A DNA stretch of 50,179 bases from assembly GCA_949422915.1 (NCBI GenBank), contig CASPLF010000002.1, positions 1 through 50,179 of the forward strand, read 5' to 3'. Shown piece after piece: positions 35,149 to 44,908 of this stretch (the stretch's first letter is position 1; each line of letters begins with the position of its first letter). The notes under the pieces are model-generated. The model made no database searches. It was not told where the DNA came from and saw only the letters and a program-made list of their open reading frames with translations. This DNA is from an uncultured Mycoplasmatales bacterium (lineage in GTDB: Bacteria > Bacillota_I > Bacilli_A > Mycoplasmatales > Mycoplasmoidaceae). The translations under genes and the position numbers were made by a program.

Positions 35149-35900
35149 TATTTATTAGTATTTTTAGTAAATAAAAATAAACGATAAAGATTTAATAATA
35201 CAAAGAACAATGCAATAGCACCACCAAAGTATACAAGATTAAACATTTCACCAGGTTTACCATCAATGGTACAACCACCATCTAAATTAGTGAATTGACC
35301 ATATACAGAGAAATGGTGGTTACTCATTCATGGTAATAATGCTGCATAAAATATATAAATAACAGGATAAATCATTCCTAATAAAACACAGATTCAATAT
35401 CCTTCAAATCTCTTATGATTGAACATTCCTTTTGTAGTGAATAAATATGTAATGTAGAAAACTAACATTATTAAAGGAATAATCATGTGTTGAATAACTG
35501 TAGTTAATCAAAATACAAATAATTTTGCACCAACAATTGCTTTTGCATCTTCAATGTTTCCAGGCAATAACAAACCACAATATAATCCTGCAGTAACTGT
35601 AATGTATGTCATTACATATATTAAGAAATTACCATGTAATCTTTTATATGTAGGATTAAATCAATATCAAATTAAATAAATAAAGACTAAAACATTAGAT
35701 TGGATTGTAAAATATCCTCATCAATCCATCCATAATGTCAATCAAATGTTATTGTAGTATTTGCTTAAATTGTAATCATGCGCAAAAAACATTGCAATTC
35801 AAAGAGCAAACATAGGCAAAACAATAAATGCTATTCATCTACATGGAGTGTAGTGTTTGAAATCAGTTGTTTTGTAACGTACTTGATTTTTATTAAACAT
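35148..35900 (-). CDS. Integral membrane protein (about 6 helices)
   Basis: A 250-residue Trp/Tyr/Phe-rich membrane protein starting MFNKNQVRYKTTDFKHYTPC. Six hydrophobic segments are spaced through the chain. Motifs FTIQSNVLVFIYLI and TTVIQHMIIPLIM (QSN near helix 2, His followed by Pro in helix 4) resemble Pr6Pr or FAR-17a/AIG1-like proteins, and the mollicute DUF1600 proteins; I cannot choose between them. A GAGG sequence lies before the ATG. It sits 12 bases after rpmA and is coupled to nfo. Confidence 0.55.
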
Positions 35901-35912
35901 TGTGTTCGCCTC

Positions 35913-36197
35913 TTATTTTGCAACTACTTCAGCTTTTGTTTTATTATCACCAAATGCTTTATATTTAACAACACCTGATACTTTTGCAAACAATGTGTGG
36001 TCTTTTCCCATACCAACATTGTTTCCAGGATAAATTCTAGTCCCTCTTTGACGGTAAATGATTTGACCAGCTTTTGCCATTTGACCATCAGCGATCTTAG
36101 CACCTAAAAATTTAGGTTGAGAATCACGTCCGTTCTTAGTTGAACCAACTCCTTTTTTTGAAGCGAATAGTTGTAAATCTAATTTGTAATTTTTCAT
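35913..36197 (-). CDS. rpmA: 50S ribosomal protein L27
   Basis: A 94-residue L27. The N-terminus [20 protein letters not shown] carries the extension cut by the Prp protease between Phe and Ala in Firmicutes and relatives, exposing the mature ASKKG start. The body ([34 protein letters not shown]) is standard. The protease gene lies directly upstream. Confidence 0.97.
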   Translation of the reverse strand: MKNYKLDLQLFASKKGVGSTKNGRDSQPKFLGAKIADGQMAKAGQIIYRQRGTRIYPGNNVGMGKDHTLFAKVSGVVKYKAFGDNKTKAEVVAK

Positions 36198-36200
36198 AAT

Positions 36201-36491
36201 TTATTTCCTCACAATTTTTATGTATTTTTTATAGCTTTTTTGAACAAACTGTAATTGTTTAATTAATAAATTAAGTTTGTCTTTATTTTCTTTTTTATTA
36301 TCAATTAAAGTTAATTCAATTATAGGTATCTTTTTATTTAGTTTAACTTTAATTTCGTTTTTAGAAAATCAAGTTATTGATGATTGAGTGATTGCGCTAA
36401 TTGCAGCACAGACAACATCATTCCCTTTTGTTGCATAGTTAGCATGTCCGCTAACTTTTATTGAATCATCTTTAATTTCAATAAGAATCAT
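36201..36491 (-). CDS. prp: Ribosomal-processing cysteine protease Prp
   Basis: A 96-residue protein between L21 and L27, starting MILIEIKDDSIKVSGHANYA. The catalytic pair is His16 in SGHANYA and Cys28 in GNDVVCAAISA, the Prp signature. It removes the N-terminal extension of L27 before ribosome assembly. The ATG overlaps the rplU stop by one base, and the gene ends 3 bases before the rpmA ATG. Confidence 0.92.
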
Positions 36492-36787
36492 TATTTAATT
36501 TCTTTAACTATTAGTTTTGTATATGGTTGACGGTGTCCTTGTTTTTTAGTGTGGTGTTTTTGACTAATGTGCTTGATGATTGTAATCTTAGGTTGTTTAC
36601 CTTGTTTTACAATTTCACACACAACACTAGCACCAGCAACGTATGGTGTACCGATCTTGTCACCAGACATTAAAACTTTATCAAAAGTAATTTTGTCTCC
36701 AACTTTACCTTCAATTTTTTCAGCATAGAAAGAATCATTAACTGATACTTTGTATTGCTTGCCACCAGTTTCGAATATTGCAAACAT
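36491..36787 (-). CDS. rplU: 50S ribosomal protein L21
   Basis: A 98-residue L21 with normal motifs (MFAIFETGGKQYKVSVND, HTKKQGHRQPYTKLIVKEIK). A strong AAGGAG lies 6 bases before the ATG. First gene of the rplU-prp-rpmA-membrane-nfo unit. Confidence 0.97.
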   Translation of the reverse strand: MFAIFETGGKQYKVSVNDSFYAEKIEGKVGDKITFDKVLMSGDKIGTPYVAGASVVCEIVKQGKQPKITIIKHISQKHHTKKQGHRQPYTKLIVKEIK

Positions 36788-36814
36788 ATTGTTCTCCTTT
36801 TTATAATTAGACTC

Positions 36815-36827
36815 ACCTAACTTAGGT
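36815..36827 (-). promoter_or_regulatory. Palindrome in the rplU leader
   Basis: ACCTAACTTAGGT has 6-base arms around a central C and lies 28 bases before the rplU ATG. It may be part of an L21 leader (autoregulatory RNA) as known in Firmicutes; sequence alone does not prove it. Confidence 0.35.
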
Positions 36828-36840
36828 AATAATTAAAAAT

Positions 36841-37051
36841 TAATTATTTTAATAACCCAAATAGTGTGGTTGAACTATATAAATAATAAGTTAAATATAT
36901 AGTGTATATATCATATAACATTTTTAATAAAAATGTGTATTTATTTAAAAATAATGTGGACTAGCAGGGAATATGTCGTTGTATGATAGTAAATTTTATA
37001 TAAATCAAAAAAAGTTATATAAAACTTTAGCAATTTTTTCTGCGTTATCAT
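36841..37051. other. AT-rich gene-free stretch
   Basis: About 210 bases between the rplU leader and the decayed secreted-gene copy. No ORF with a credible start, no clear hairpin terminator and no repeat longer than 9 bases were found. The rplU promoter probably lies at its left end (TATAGT-like on the minus strand near 36884). Confidence 0.4.
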
Positions 37052-37210
37052 ATGCTAAAATGACGTGTCTCTAAAACATTATCTTTTTTTTGACATTTTA
37101 AATGGGTTGTCAACTTGTGTATTTGTGTTATTGCATACTGAAACCACACTTGCTATTGGCGCACAAGCCAGCAAGAACGTTGACATGGTTAATATTTTTT
37201 TAATTCTCAT
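37052..37210 (-). pseudogene. Remnant 5' end of a second copy of the 939-residue secreted protein gene
   Basis: It starts MRIKKILTMSTFLLACAPIA, almost identical to the intact gene at 37319-40138. An A tract has 8 A here against 7 A in the intact copy, so the frame ends after MSKKR with a TAA at 37079-37081 (43 codons). Similarity at DNA level continues to the ETRHF codons near 37057, then stops. So the copy is both frameshifted and truncated. The upstream intergenic sequence is also shared with the intact copy. Confidence 0.8.
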
Positions 37211-37293
37211 AATTTACTTAATATCCCTTAATTACTTAATTACAAAATAATTAAGTGGACTAGGATAATAATTTTTAATTAAAATGTAGGAGT
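37057..37293. repeat. Diverged direct repeat, copy 1 (partner 39986-40228)
   Basis: About 240 bases, closely similar to 39986-40228. It covers the 5' end of the 939-residue gene, the intergenic gap, and the last codons (TPTF-stop) of a 468-residue-type gene. It shows that a second pair once stood here, downstream of the intact pair, and was mostly lost. Confidence 0.8.
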
Positions 37294-37318
37294 AAAAAGT
37301 CCATAGTTGGACTTAAAA

Positions 37319-40138
37319 TTATTTTAATAAAAAATAAAAATAAGTTGAAATTTTTTCGGAATGATCGTAAGCTATATTAAATAATACATCTAAAATTGTA
37401 GCTACTGCCCCGGGAATAATTACACCTGCTAATATGCATTTATTTCCTATTACAGCGACCCGATCTGCTCAGTATTCAATTTTTAAAGCCACACTTTGTT
37501 GTTTTGTTAATACCTCTACTCTTTTTGTTAGACGAGCTGCCTCTAATTCTTTTTCTGCTTTTGACATATATCAAAAATCATCTTCAAGAAAACAAATACC
37601 TTCATTAGTTAATTTTTCTATTACTTGTTCGATTTCTTCTATTTTGGATCCCAATTTACCTAACCATTCTGCAACAACATATTTACTAGTATAATAAGCA
37701 AGAGTTGGTAATCCGGTAATAGTTGCAAAACTAAGTAAAGAAATGCCCGTATCACTTCCAAAAATAGTTCAAAAAGCTGTTGAGCCTTCAGAAATTAAAG
37801 GTGTTGAAGATAAGTTGTTGTCATTTGTATTTAATGGATTTAAGAATTCATTTTTATGTTTGTTAAGTTCATCATCACTACAATGTGTGAATCTTTGATA
37901 TATTTTTCCATAAAAATTTCAATGCTTTTCATCTCTTATAGATTTAGAAAATTCAATAACTTTATTTGCTGCATCTTCTTTTGCGCTATATGTACCATGT
38001 TCGTTTTGCAAAGTTTTTGCATATTTAATAAAATCATCATCTTTAGAAATAGGAATTAATTCAGAAGCTAATTGTTTATTTTCGTTATTTTCATTAACGA
38101 TATCGTAAATAAATTTCATGTTATTTAACGCTTGATGATCAGCACTTATTTTTATTCCCATAACAGTTAAAAGATATACGGAAAGAGCAATAAATGCTGC
38201 ACACATAGCAATTTGAAATAATGCTACTGGCTTAAAGATTCAATAGCCATATGTGGCAACAACCTGAGCAGTCAATATAAGTTCTGTAGCAACCGCAACA
38301 GCATTTGCGGCCACTATAAGTGAGTATAAAACAATGCGGGTATCAATGTCAGCAGTTAATAAACCAAATGCATCTTCTTTACTTGTTGCAGATAAAACCA
38401 TATCAAATATAGAACCTAATGAGCTAATAGTAGTTGCAATACCAGTACCACAATCTAATAACTTTTGAAGATTAGGATCAATTTTGTATTGAACTTTAAT
38501 TGAATCTAAATTTTCTTTTTTAGTTTTTCATGGAATATACTTAATTGGCAAAAAGTTATTATTAGTTATTTTTAAATTTTCATTATTTTTTGAAATGTTA
38601 GTGTCAACATACGCTCAACTAAGAGTCAAAACGTTGTTAATTGTATCAATATCTCTTGCAACAAGTGCAACGATTTGATTTGTATGATAAGAATCATTTA
38701 CATTAGATGGTGTTGGAATACCGGCATAATCAGCAGGATCTGTTAGTATAATAGGATTCTTTTTTAAATCATATGTGTCAGAATCACCTGTATATTTTGC
38801 CATAATTTCATTTAAATAAGTTCTAGAAGCATCAGAATTTTCAAAATAAATTCCTTTTTTGTTTGGTTTTTCATCCAATTTACAATAAGATATTTCATAA
38901 TCACGTGAATACTTGTTTTTAGAGATATTTGATATTAATCTCATGTCACTGATATCAAGGTAAACAAAGTTGGATTTATTCCCATTTTTATCAGGAGCTA
39001 ACATTTTATCATCTTGTCATAAAATATATGTCGGATTAGATGACTTGCAAATACCAAATTTAAATTGGATATTGCATTTGTGTGAGTCTTCATTATTTTC
39101 AATTGAATTAATTTTTACATTAAGTTTATATCCTGGGTAAATTTCATTTTTGCCAAAATTAGCTGAGTATCCGCTAAATGTATCTAAAGGTTTTGTTACA
39201 GAAAGTTTTTCAACAACAGTTGATGGAATATCTCCACCTTCTGTACTTGGGTCAATATCTCATACTCTATAATCGCTAAAATCACAACCTTCTGTTAAAT
39301 CGTATTTGAAATTAAATAATTTTGTAATTTGTTCATCTGAAAGCGGCGTATCAGACACAGTTAATCCTTGTCCGTTATCAGAATAGTCAGCAAGAAGTTT
39401 TAATGCATCAAATCCTTGATTAACTGTTAATGTATCACAAAATGAAGTACTAGCATATGAAAGAACTGTAGCAAGAACCGAATCTTCTTGATTTTGGGAA
39501 TTATTGTCGTCAGCAAATTCTTGTAATGCTAGGGCGTAATGAAATGAGTCTCAAAGTTGTTCATCTGCTTCATCTAAAAGACATATAAGCTCATCTTTAA
39601 AATTTTGAGCTTCATTAGTAGCGTCCGACTCAGAATATCCGTTTGCAAGTAAAGCATTGTAATAACTCAAAGTTGTTGTAGGAATATTGTTATTAGCAAT
39701 TTCATAATAATCAGCTACTTGAATACCCAATTCATTTGCCTGATCATTTACATAAGCATAAACTGCATCAATGCCTTTTTGGGTTAATTCACCATCATTA
39801 CTCGCTGAGTATTGAGAAATTTTTTGGTTAATTTTTGCTTCAAATTTACCAACATTTGTTTTTACATCTGTATCAACTAATCCTGCTCTTCTTAATTCGA
39901 ATTGAAGTTTATCTTCTACTTGGTTAACTCTTTTTTGCATTTGTTTTAAAGAGATGGTGTTAGGATCATATTTTTCGTCCACAAGAAAATGACGTGTCTC
40001 TAAAACATTATCTTTTTTTGACATTTTAAATGGATTGTTAATTTGTGTATGTGTGCTATTAGATGCCGAAATCACACTTGCAATTGGTGGACAAGCCAGC
40101 AAGAATGTTGACATAGTTAATATTTTTTTAATTCTCAT
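37319..40138 (-). CDS. Large secreted or lipid-anchored protein with C-terminal membrane segments, unknown
   Basis: A 939-residue protein. The N-terminus MRIKKILTMSTFLLACPPIA is a signal peptide; FLLAC could be a short lipobox at Cys16. Residues about 50-230 look helical (QMQKRVNQVEDKLQFELRRA), the middle is mixed, and residues roughly 590-700 hold several hydrophobic helices (LYSLIVAANAVAVATELILT, FQIAMCAAFIALSVYLLTVM). Two more weak ones follow, and it ends STYFYFLLK. The layout recalls secreted proteins that insert into a membrane, such as effectors or pore formers, but I see no known domain. It lies 73 bases downstream of the 468-residue gene on the same strand; a truncated duplicate lies further downstream. 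Frame verified through several UGA Trp codons. Confidence 0.7.
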
Positions 40139-40228
40139 AATTTACTTAATATCCCTTAATTAATTACTTAATTATTTATAAAATAATTTGGACTAAGATA
40201 ATGATTTTTAATTAAAATGCAGGAGTTT
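39986..40228. repeat. Diverged direct repeat, copy 2 (partner 37057-37293)
   Basis: Junction of the intact pair: last codons of the 468-residue gene (ETPAF-stop), the 73-base spacer and the 5' end of the 939-residue gene. The partner has one extra A in its A tract and small indels in the spacer. Confidence 0.8.
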
Positions 40229-41618
40229 CCTCGTAATATTCCACTGTAAAACTAGATATTTTTTGAATAGACTTACCTACATCACTAGAATAATCACAAT
40301 ATCAACTAAAGTATTGACGATGGTTGTTGTCAATGTAGTAATAATCCATTGGTCCACGAGCTGGATCAAATATTGATCATGAATCTTTAACTTTTCATTC
40401 ATTTACAGAAATACTGTAGTTATCAAAGACAGAAAATCCAGATTGATCAAGTGAATAGTTTTTATTTACAATTGCGTTTTCTGATGTAGGGGAACCATTT
40501 CCTTCCCAATTAAATGGTTCAGAACCATCACACGCAAGATAAACATTCTCTACTCCAGAACCCCCATTACCAGTTAACCAACCTTTAACTATTGCTGGAT
40601 CAAATTGGTTACCTGCATAATCATACATGTATATGTCGGATAAAGATATTGAAAAACTTCCAGGTTTTCTATCTTTAAAATCTACATGTCTAATTTCAAC
40701 AGATGATATAGATGAAATTTGGCTAGCAGGTTCAAAATCTTGATTAGTTATTGAAAAACATTCAGACCGTGTATCAATTGCAAGTTTTTTGTCTTTTTCA
40801 ATATTGTTATCATCATAAAATAATGAATATGTTGTACCAGATGGATTGGTTAAAGACATAGTGAAATCAACTTGTTTAGTTGTTGACAGTTGTATGTGTG
40901 GTCATTCTTTTGTGTTATATTTTACTTGTAAAACATCAAATAAATTTTCTGAACACGAATAGTTTAAAGTTCACCCATTTTGTGTTCAAGAAAAATCTTT
41001 TTGGCCATCTCTAACATATATTCCTTTCATTTCAATGGAAGCCGAAATGAATGTTTTATCAAAAGGACCAGCATAGCATTCGTGCCCTCATTCATCATAG
41101 TAACTTGCACCATTGTAACGATTAATTTCTTGAATGTTTAATTTAGCAATACCACCATCTGGGTTTCTTCCTGCTAACATTAATTCTTTATTAGCTAACA
41201 AAATATCAGCTTCATAAATTTGTCTAAAAGATATTCATTTGTTTCTATTTTTAGCTTTTTTTAAATATTGATTAAAAGTGCTTTCTTCTAGTGGATTAAT
41301 TCCCAAAAAATTAACTCACTCAAGAGGCATATTATAGTAACCAACACCTTTGTGGTGAGAAGTAACTTCCTTAAGTGGATTTCCGTGGTAAATGGTTGTT
41401 TCAACTTGACCATAATCAACAGAATAATTAACTACATTTGTTTTTTTTGAAAAGTTGAATGTAGGCGTGTATTCTAATTCAGAAGAATCTTGATCAGAAT
41501 ACAAAACGTTATTTTTAGATATATCCACAAAACTACTATTAATTGTAGAAGGAACTAATAATGGCAAGGCAGCGCATTGCGCGAATGATAATAAAAATAC
41601 TTTCTTAAATTTTTTCAT
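40212..41618 (-). CDS. Secreted protein, unknown
   Basis: A 468-residue protein starting MKKFKKVFLLSFAQCAALPL, a signal peptide without a standard lipobox. The rest is soluble, beta-rich and aromatic (WISFRQIYEADILLANKELM, VEIRHVDFKDRKPGSFSISL, YDYAGNQFDPAIV), and it ends FTVEYYEETPAF. No family recognised; a surface adhesin or carbohydrate-binding fold would fit the composition but is only a guess. First gene of the secreted pair. TATAAT boxes lie close upstream; an alternative in-frame ATG at 41633 is less likely because it would put WFYN before the basic n-region. Confidence 0.65.
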
Positions 41619-41727
41619 ATTATAAAACCACAAATATTATATTATTTACATTAACTTTTTTAATTAAAATTAAAATAATACAAACTAAATAATCTATATA
41701 TCTTTATAATTACATAGTAATTTAAAT

Positions 41728-43074
41728 ATGCAAATATCTAGTGTTAAAGAAATCCTAGAAGGTAAAATTAGTGCTTTATCACCTACTACTATTAGGGGTT
41801 GAGTAAAATTCAACCGTCTAAGTGGTAAGATTGGATTTATTGAATTAAATGATGGGTCATCATTAAATAATATTCAAGTTGTTTATAAAAAAGTTTCTAC
41901 TAAAGGTTTTGAAGAATCTTCAAAACTTCGTACAGGTAGTTCTATTTTAGTAAATGGTAAAGTAAATACTAACAAAGATTCTTTTGAAGTGTTAGCTGAA
42001 GAAATTATTGTTCTAAAGGATTCTGCAGAAGACTATCCTTTACAGAAGAAAGAACACTCTATGGAGTTCTTAAGAGATATTGCTCATTTAAGAGGTAGAA
42101 CTCAAACTATGACTAGCATTATGACAGTTAGAAGCAAACTGGCATTTGCTATTCATAAATTCTTTAATGAAAATGGATTTAAATGAATTTCTACTCCAAT
42201 CATTACTTCTAATGATGCAGAAGGTGCTGGAGAAAACTTTGTTATTGAACAATCTAAAGAAGAACCATTCTTTAACAAAGAAGCTAAGCTAACAGTATCT
42301 GGTCAGTTAAATGCTGAAGCTTATTCACAAGCGTTTCAAAAAGTTTATACTTTTGGCCCAACATTCAGAGCTGAACGTTCTCATACAAATAGACACTTAG
42401 CAGAATTCTGAATGATTGAACCAGAAATTGCATTTATTGATCTAACTCAATTAATGGCTATTATCGAAGCTTTTATTAAATCAATCATTAACTATATTTG
42501 CATTAACTGTAAAGATGAAATTAACTTTTTTATTAAGCAAAAACCTTTTTTAAGCGAAAGAATTGATACATTACTTAAGAAAAATTTCATAAGACTTGAA
42601 TACAAAGAAGCTATCGAAATTTTAAAGAAAGCTGCCCAAGATAAAATTTTTGAAGACAATGATATTTTCTTTGGTAAAGATATTGCTTCTGAACACGAAA
42701 GATATTTATGTGAACAAGTGTATAAAGCTCCAATTTTCTTATACAATTTCCCTAAGGAAATTAAAGCTTTTTATATGAAAGTAAATTCTGATAACAAAAC
42801 AGTTGCTGCAACTGATTTATTGGTTCCAGGCGTTGGTGAAATAGTGGGTGGTAGTCAAAGGGAAGATGACTACAACAAATTATTGAACAGAACTAAAGAA
42901 TTAAATATGGATATTTCTTCAATCCAATGATATTTAGATTTAAGAAAATACGGTTATTCTTTAGGGGCAGGATTTGGATTAGGATTTGAAAGATTAATTA
43001 TGTATATCTTAGGATTAGATAACATTCGTGATACTATTCCGTTCCCAAGATATAACGGTAAATTAAACTTCTAA
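41728..43074 (+). CDS. asnS: Asparaginyl-tRNA synthetase
   Basis: A 448-residue class IIb synthetase. The N-terminal OB anticodon-binding domain ([20 protein letters not shown]) is followed by the catalytic domain with [20 protein letters not shown] (motif 2) and [18 protein letters not shown] (motif 3). Motif [16 protein letters not shown] and the AsnRS-type EPEIAF distinguish it from AspRS. It is followed 1 base later by pgsA. Confidence 0.95.
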
Positions 43075-43075
43075 A

Positions 43076-43735
43076 ATGAAATTTGGTTTTAAAAAATCTA
43101 ATATTCCTAATTATTTAACAATTCTTAGAATTGTATTAGTTCCTATCATCATCATATTTAGTTGTGTTAACTTTGGTCCAAAACTATATTGATCTCAATT
43201 ACCAAATACTGATTATGGTGTGTATTTTAGTTTATCATGAATTCTAGCAGGAGTATTTTTTATTGTTGCATCTTTTACTGATTTCTTAGATGGATATTTA
43301 TCAAGAAAACATCATTGAGTATCAGATTTTGGTAAATTATGAGATCCAATTGCTGATAAATTATTAATTAATTCTGTATTAATTGTTTTTGCTGGAGCTA
43401 ATCCACATTTATCAATGAAAGTTTATTTCATCATTCCGATATTAATGATTGCAAGAGACACTATTGTTGATGCTTTTAGAATGTATGCAGCTAGCAAGAA
43501 CGTTGTGGTTGCTGCAAACTTTTATGGTAAATTAAAAACAGTTACTCAAATCATTGCAATTATTTTAATTTATTTTGTATATGCGTGAGATTTTAATGCT
43601 ATTAATAATAGCGTTTGATGATGATGCATTCAAAATCTATTTATGTGAATTTCATTATTTTTATCTTTAATGTCAGGCACTATTTATATTTATCAAATTA
43701 ATAAAAAATTAAATATTAAAAATAATGAAAGATAG
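43076..43735 (+). CDS. pgsA: CDP-diacylglycerol-glycerol-3-phosphate 3-phosphatidyltransferase
   Basis: A 219-residue membrane enzyme that makes phosphatidylglycerol phosphate. The CDP-alcohol phosphotransferase motif is seen as DFLDGYLSRKHH then DFGKLWDPIADK, that is DxxDG...R...G...D...D, with Ser where Ala is usual. The family start NIPNYLTILRIVLVPIIIIF is present and about six membrane helices follow. The long Trp-rich loop is unusual. It overlaps cinA by 11 bases. Confidence 0.93.
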
Positions 43736-44210
43736 TTTTGCTGAATTAGTAGATCTACTAAAAACATATGAATTAACTATTTCTACTTGTGAATCAATCA
43801 CAGGTGGAATGATCGCTTCAATGTTGGTAGAAGTTCCAGGAGCTTCTAAAGTATTTAAAGGTGGATTAGTGACATACACCAATGAAATTAAAACAAGACT
43901 TGCTAATGTTAAGTCTTCTACATTAGAAAAGTTTGGTGCTATTAGTCGTGAAACAGTGATAGAAATGGTAACTAATACATCTCAAAAATTTAAGACTGAT
44001 ATTTGTATTGCAGTTAGCGGTAATGCTGGACCACTTCCTGATGAAAATAAACCTGTAGGTTTAGTTTATGTAGCTATTAGCATTATTGACAAAATTTATG
44101 TATATGAATTTAATGCAAAATCTACTAATAGAAATGATATTAGAATTGAAACAGTTGCATTTGTTTTCGAAGAAACGATAAAATTAATTAAGAAGATGAC
44201 AAAAAACTAA
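43725..44210 (+). CDS. cinA: CinA C-terminal domain protein (nicotinamide-nucleotide amidase, PncC-like)
   Basis: A 161-residue stand-alone CinA C-terminal domain. STCESITGGMIASMLVEVPG, GGLVTYTNEIK and VSGNAGPLP are the family motifs. Members deamidate NMN to NaMN in pyridine nucleotide recycling. The N-terminal molybdopterin-like domain of full CinA is absent, as in many small genomes. nadE in this window would use nicotinate nucleotides in the same pathway. The pgsA-cinA linkage is common in Firmicutes and mollicutes. Confidence 0.88.
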   Translation: MKDSFAELVDLLKTYELTISTCESITGGMIASMLVEVPGASKVFKGGLVTYTNEIKTRLANVKSSTLEKFGAISRETVIEMVTNTSQKFKTDICIAVSGNAGPLPDENKPVGLVYVAISIIDKIYVYEFNAKSTNRNDIRIETVAFVFEETIKLIKKMTKN

Positions 44211-44211
44211 T

Positions 44212-44838
44212 ATGAGCGGAGCAATTTTAGCATTATTAATTTTGATTTTAATATTAGCAATTGTTTTTGGAATAATTGTATATTCTTACACATTTTATTA
44301 CAAAAATTTATATTACAAGACTACTCCTTATAAATGAAATTTTGTTTGAGTTATTCTTGTATTAGATATCATTTCATTAATTTTTGTAATCATTGGATTT
44401 GTTTATAAAAAAGATAACAATTCATTTTTTGCACAAAATGGATGATTTGCTGGTCTATCTTTAACTTTATTTATTTTTCTATCAATCATCATTTGCTTTA
44501 TTTTTTATTTTAAAAAAGAGTTTTCTAAGCCACAAAAACAAATCAAAGATTTTTATAAAGATGATTTTGTAAATCAATTATTGAAATTGAAAGAAAGTTG
44601 AATTTATTCTTCTTCAATTTCTCGTTTGGAAAAAGTTCGTAGTGAAAAATTAAAAAACATGAAAGAAGACTACAAAAGAATGATGAATTTAGAAATCCCA
44701 ATAGACTTTGAAAAAACTTTGATTGAATTAGTAAAATTTGATCAAAAATACACAAGTTATTGATCAATTTCATTCAATATTCTTAAACTTTCATATTTTT
44801 TAGAAATTGCTACAAAACTTAAAAACTCAGCTCATTAA
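44212..44838 (+). CDS. Membrane protein with cytoplasmic C-terminal domain, unknown
   Basis: A 208-residue protein. Three hydrophobic helices (about residues 3-27, 42-64 and 80-102) are followed by a charged, helical tail of about 100 residues (ISRLEKVRSEKLKNMKEDYK) likely to form a coiled coil. There are five UGA Trp codons. One base separates it from the cinA stop. No family recognised. Confidence 0.6.
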
Positions 44839-44908
44839 TTTAAGTGTTCGGTTAAAATTATGATTTTAATTATAATTTGATATATAACAATACATATTAA
44901 ATAATATT

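Noticed and set aside
36955-36975. Possible third copy of the 37057-37293 repeat
   Set aside because: Only about 9 bases (GTGGACTAG) match, which is not enough in this AT-rich context.
37065-37250. Plus-strand ORF of about 60 residues over the decayed repeat
   Set aside because: The signal-peptide homology is on the minus strand, and the plus frame has no supporting signal.
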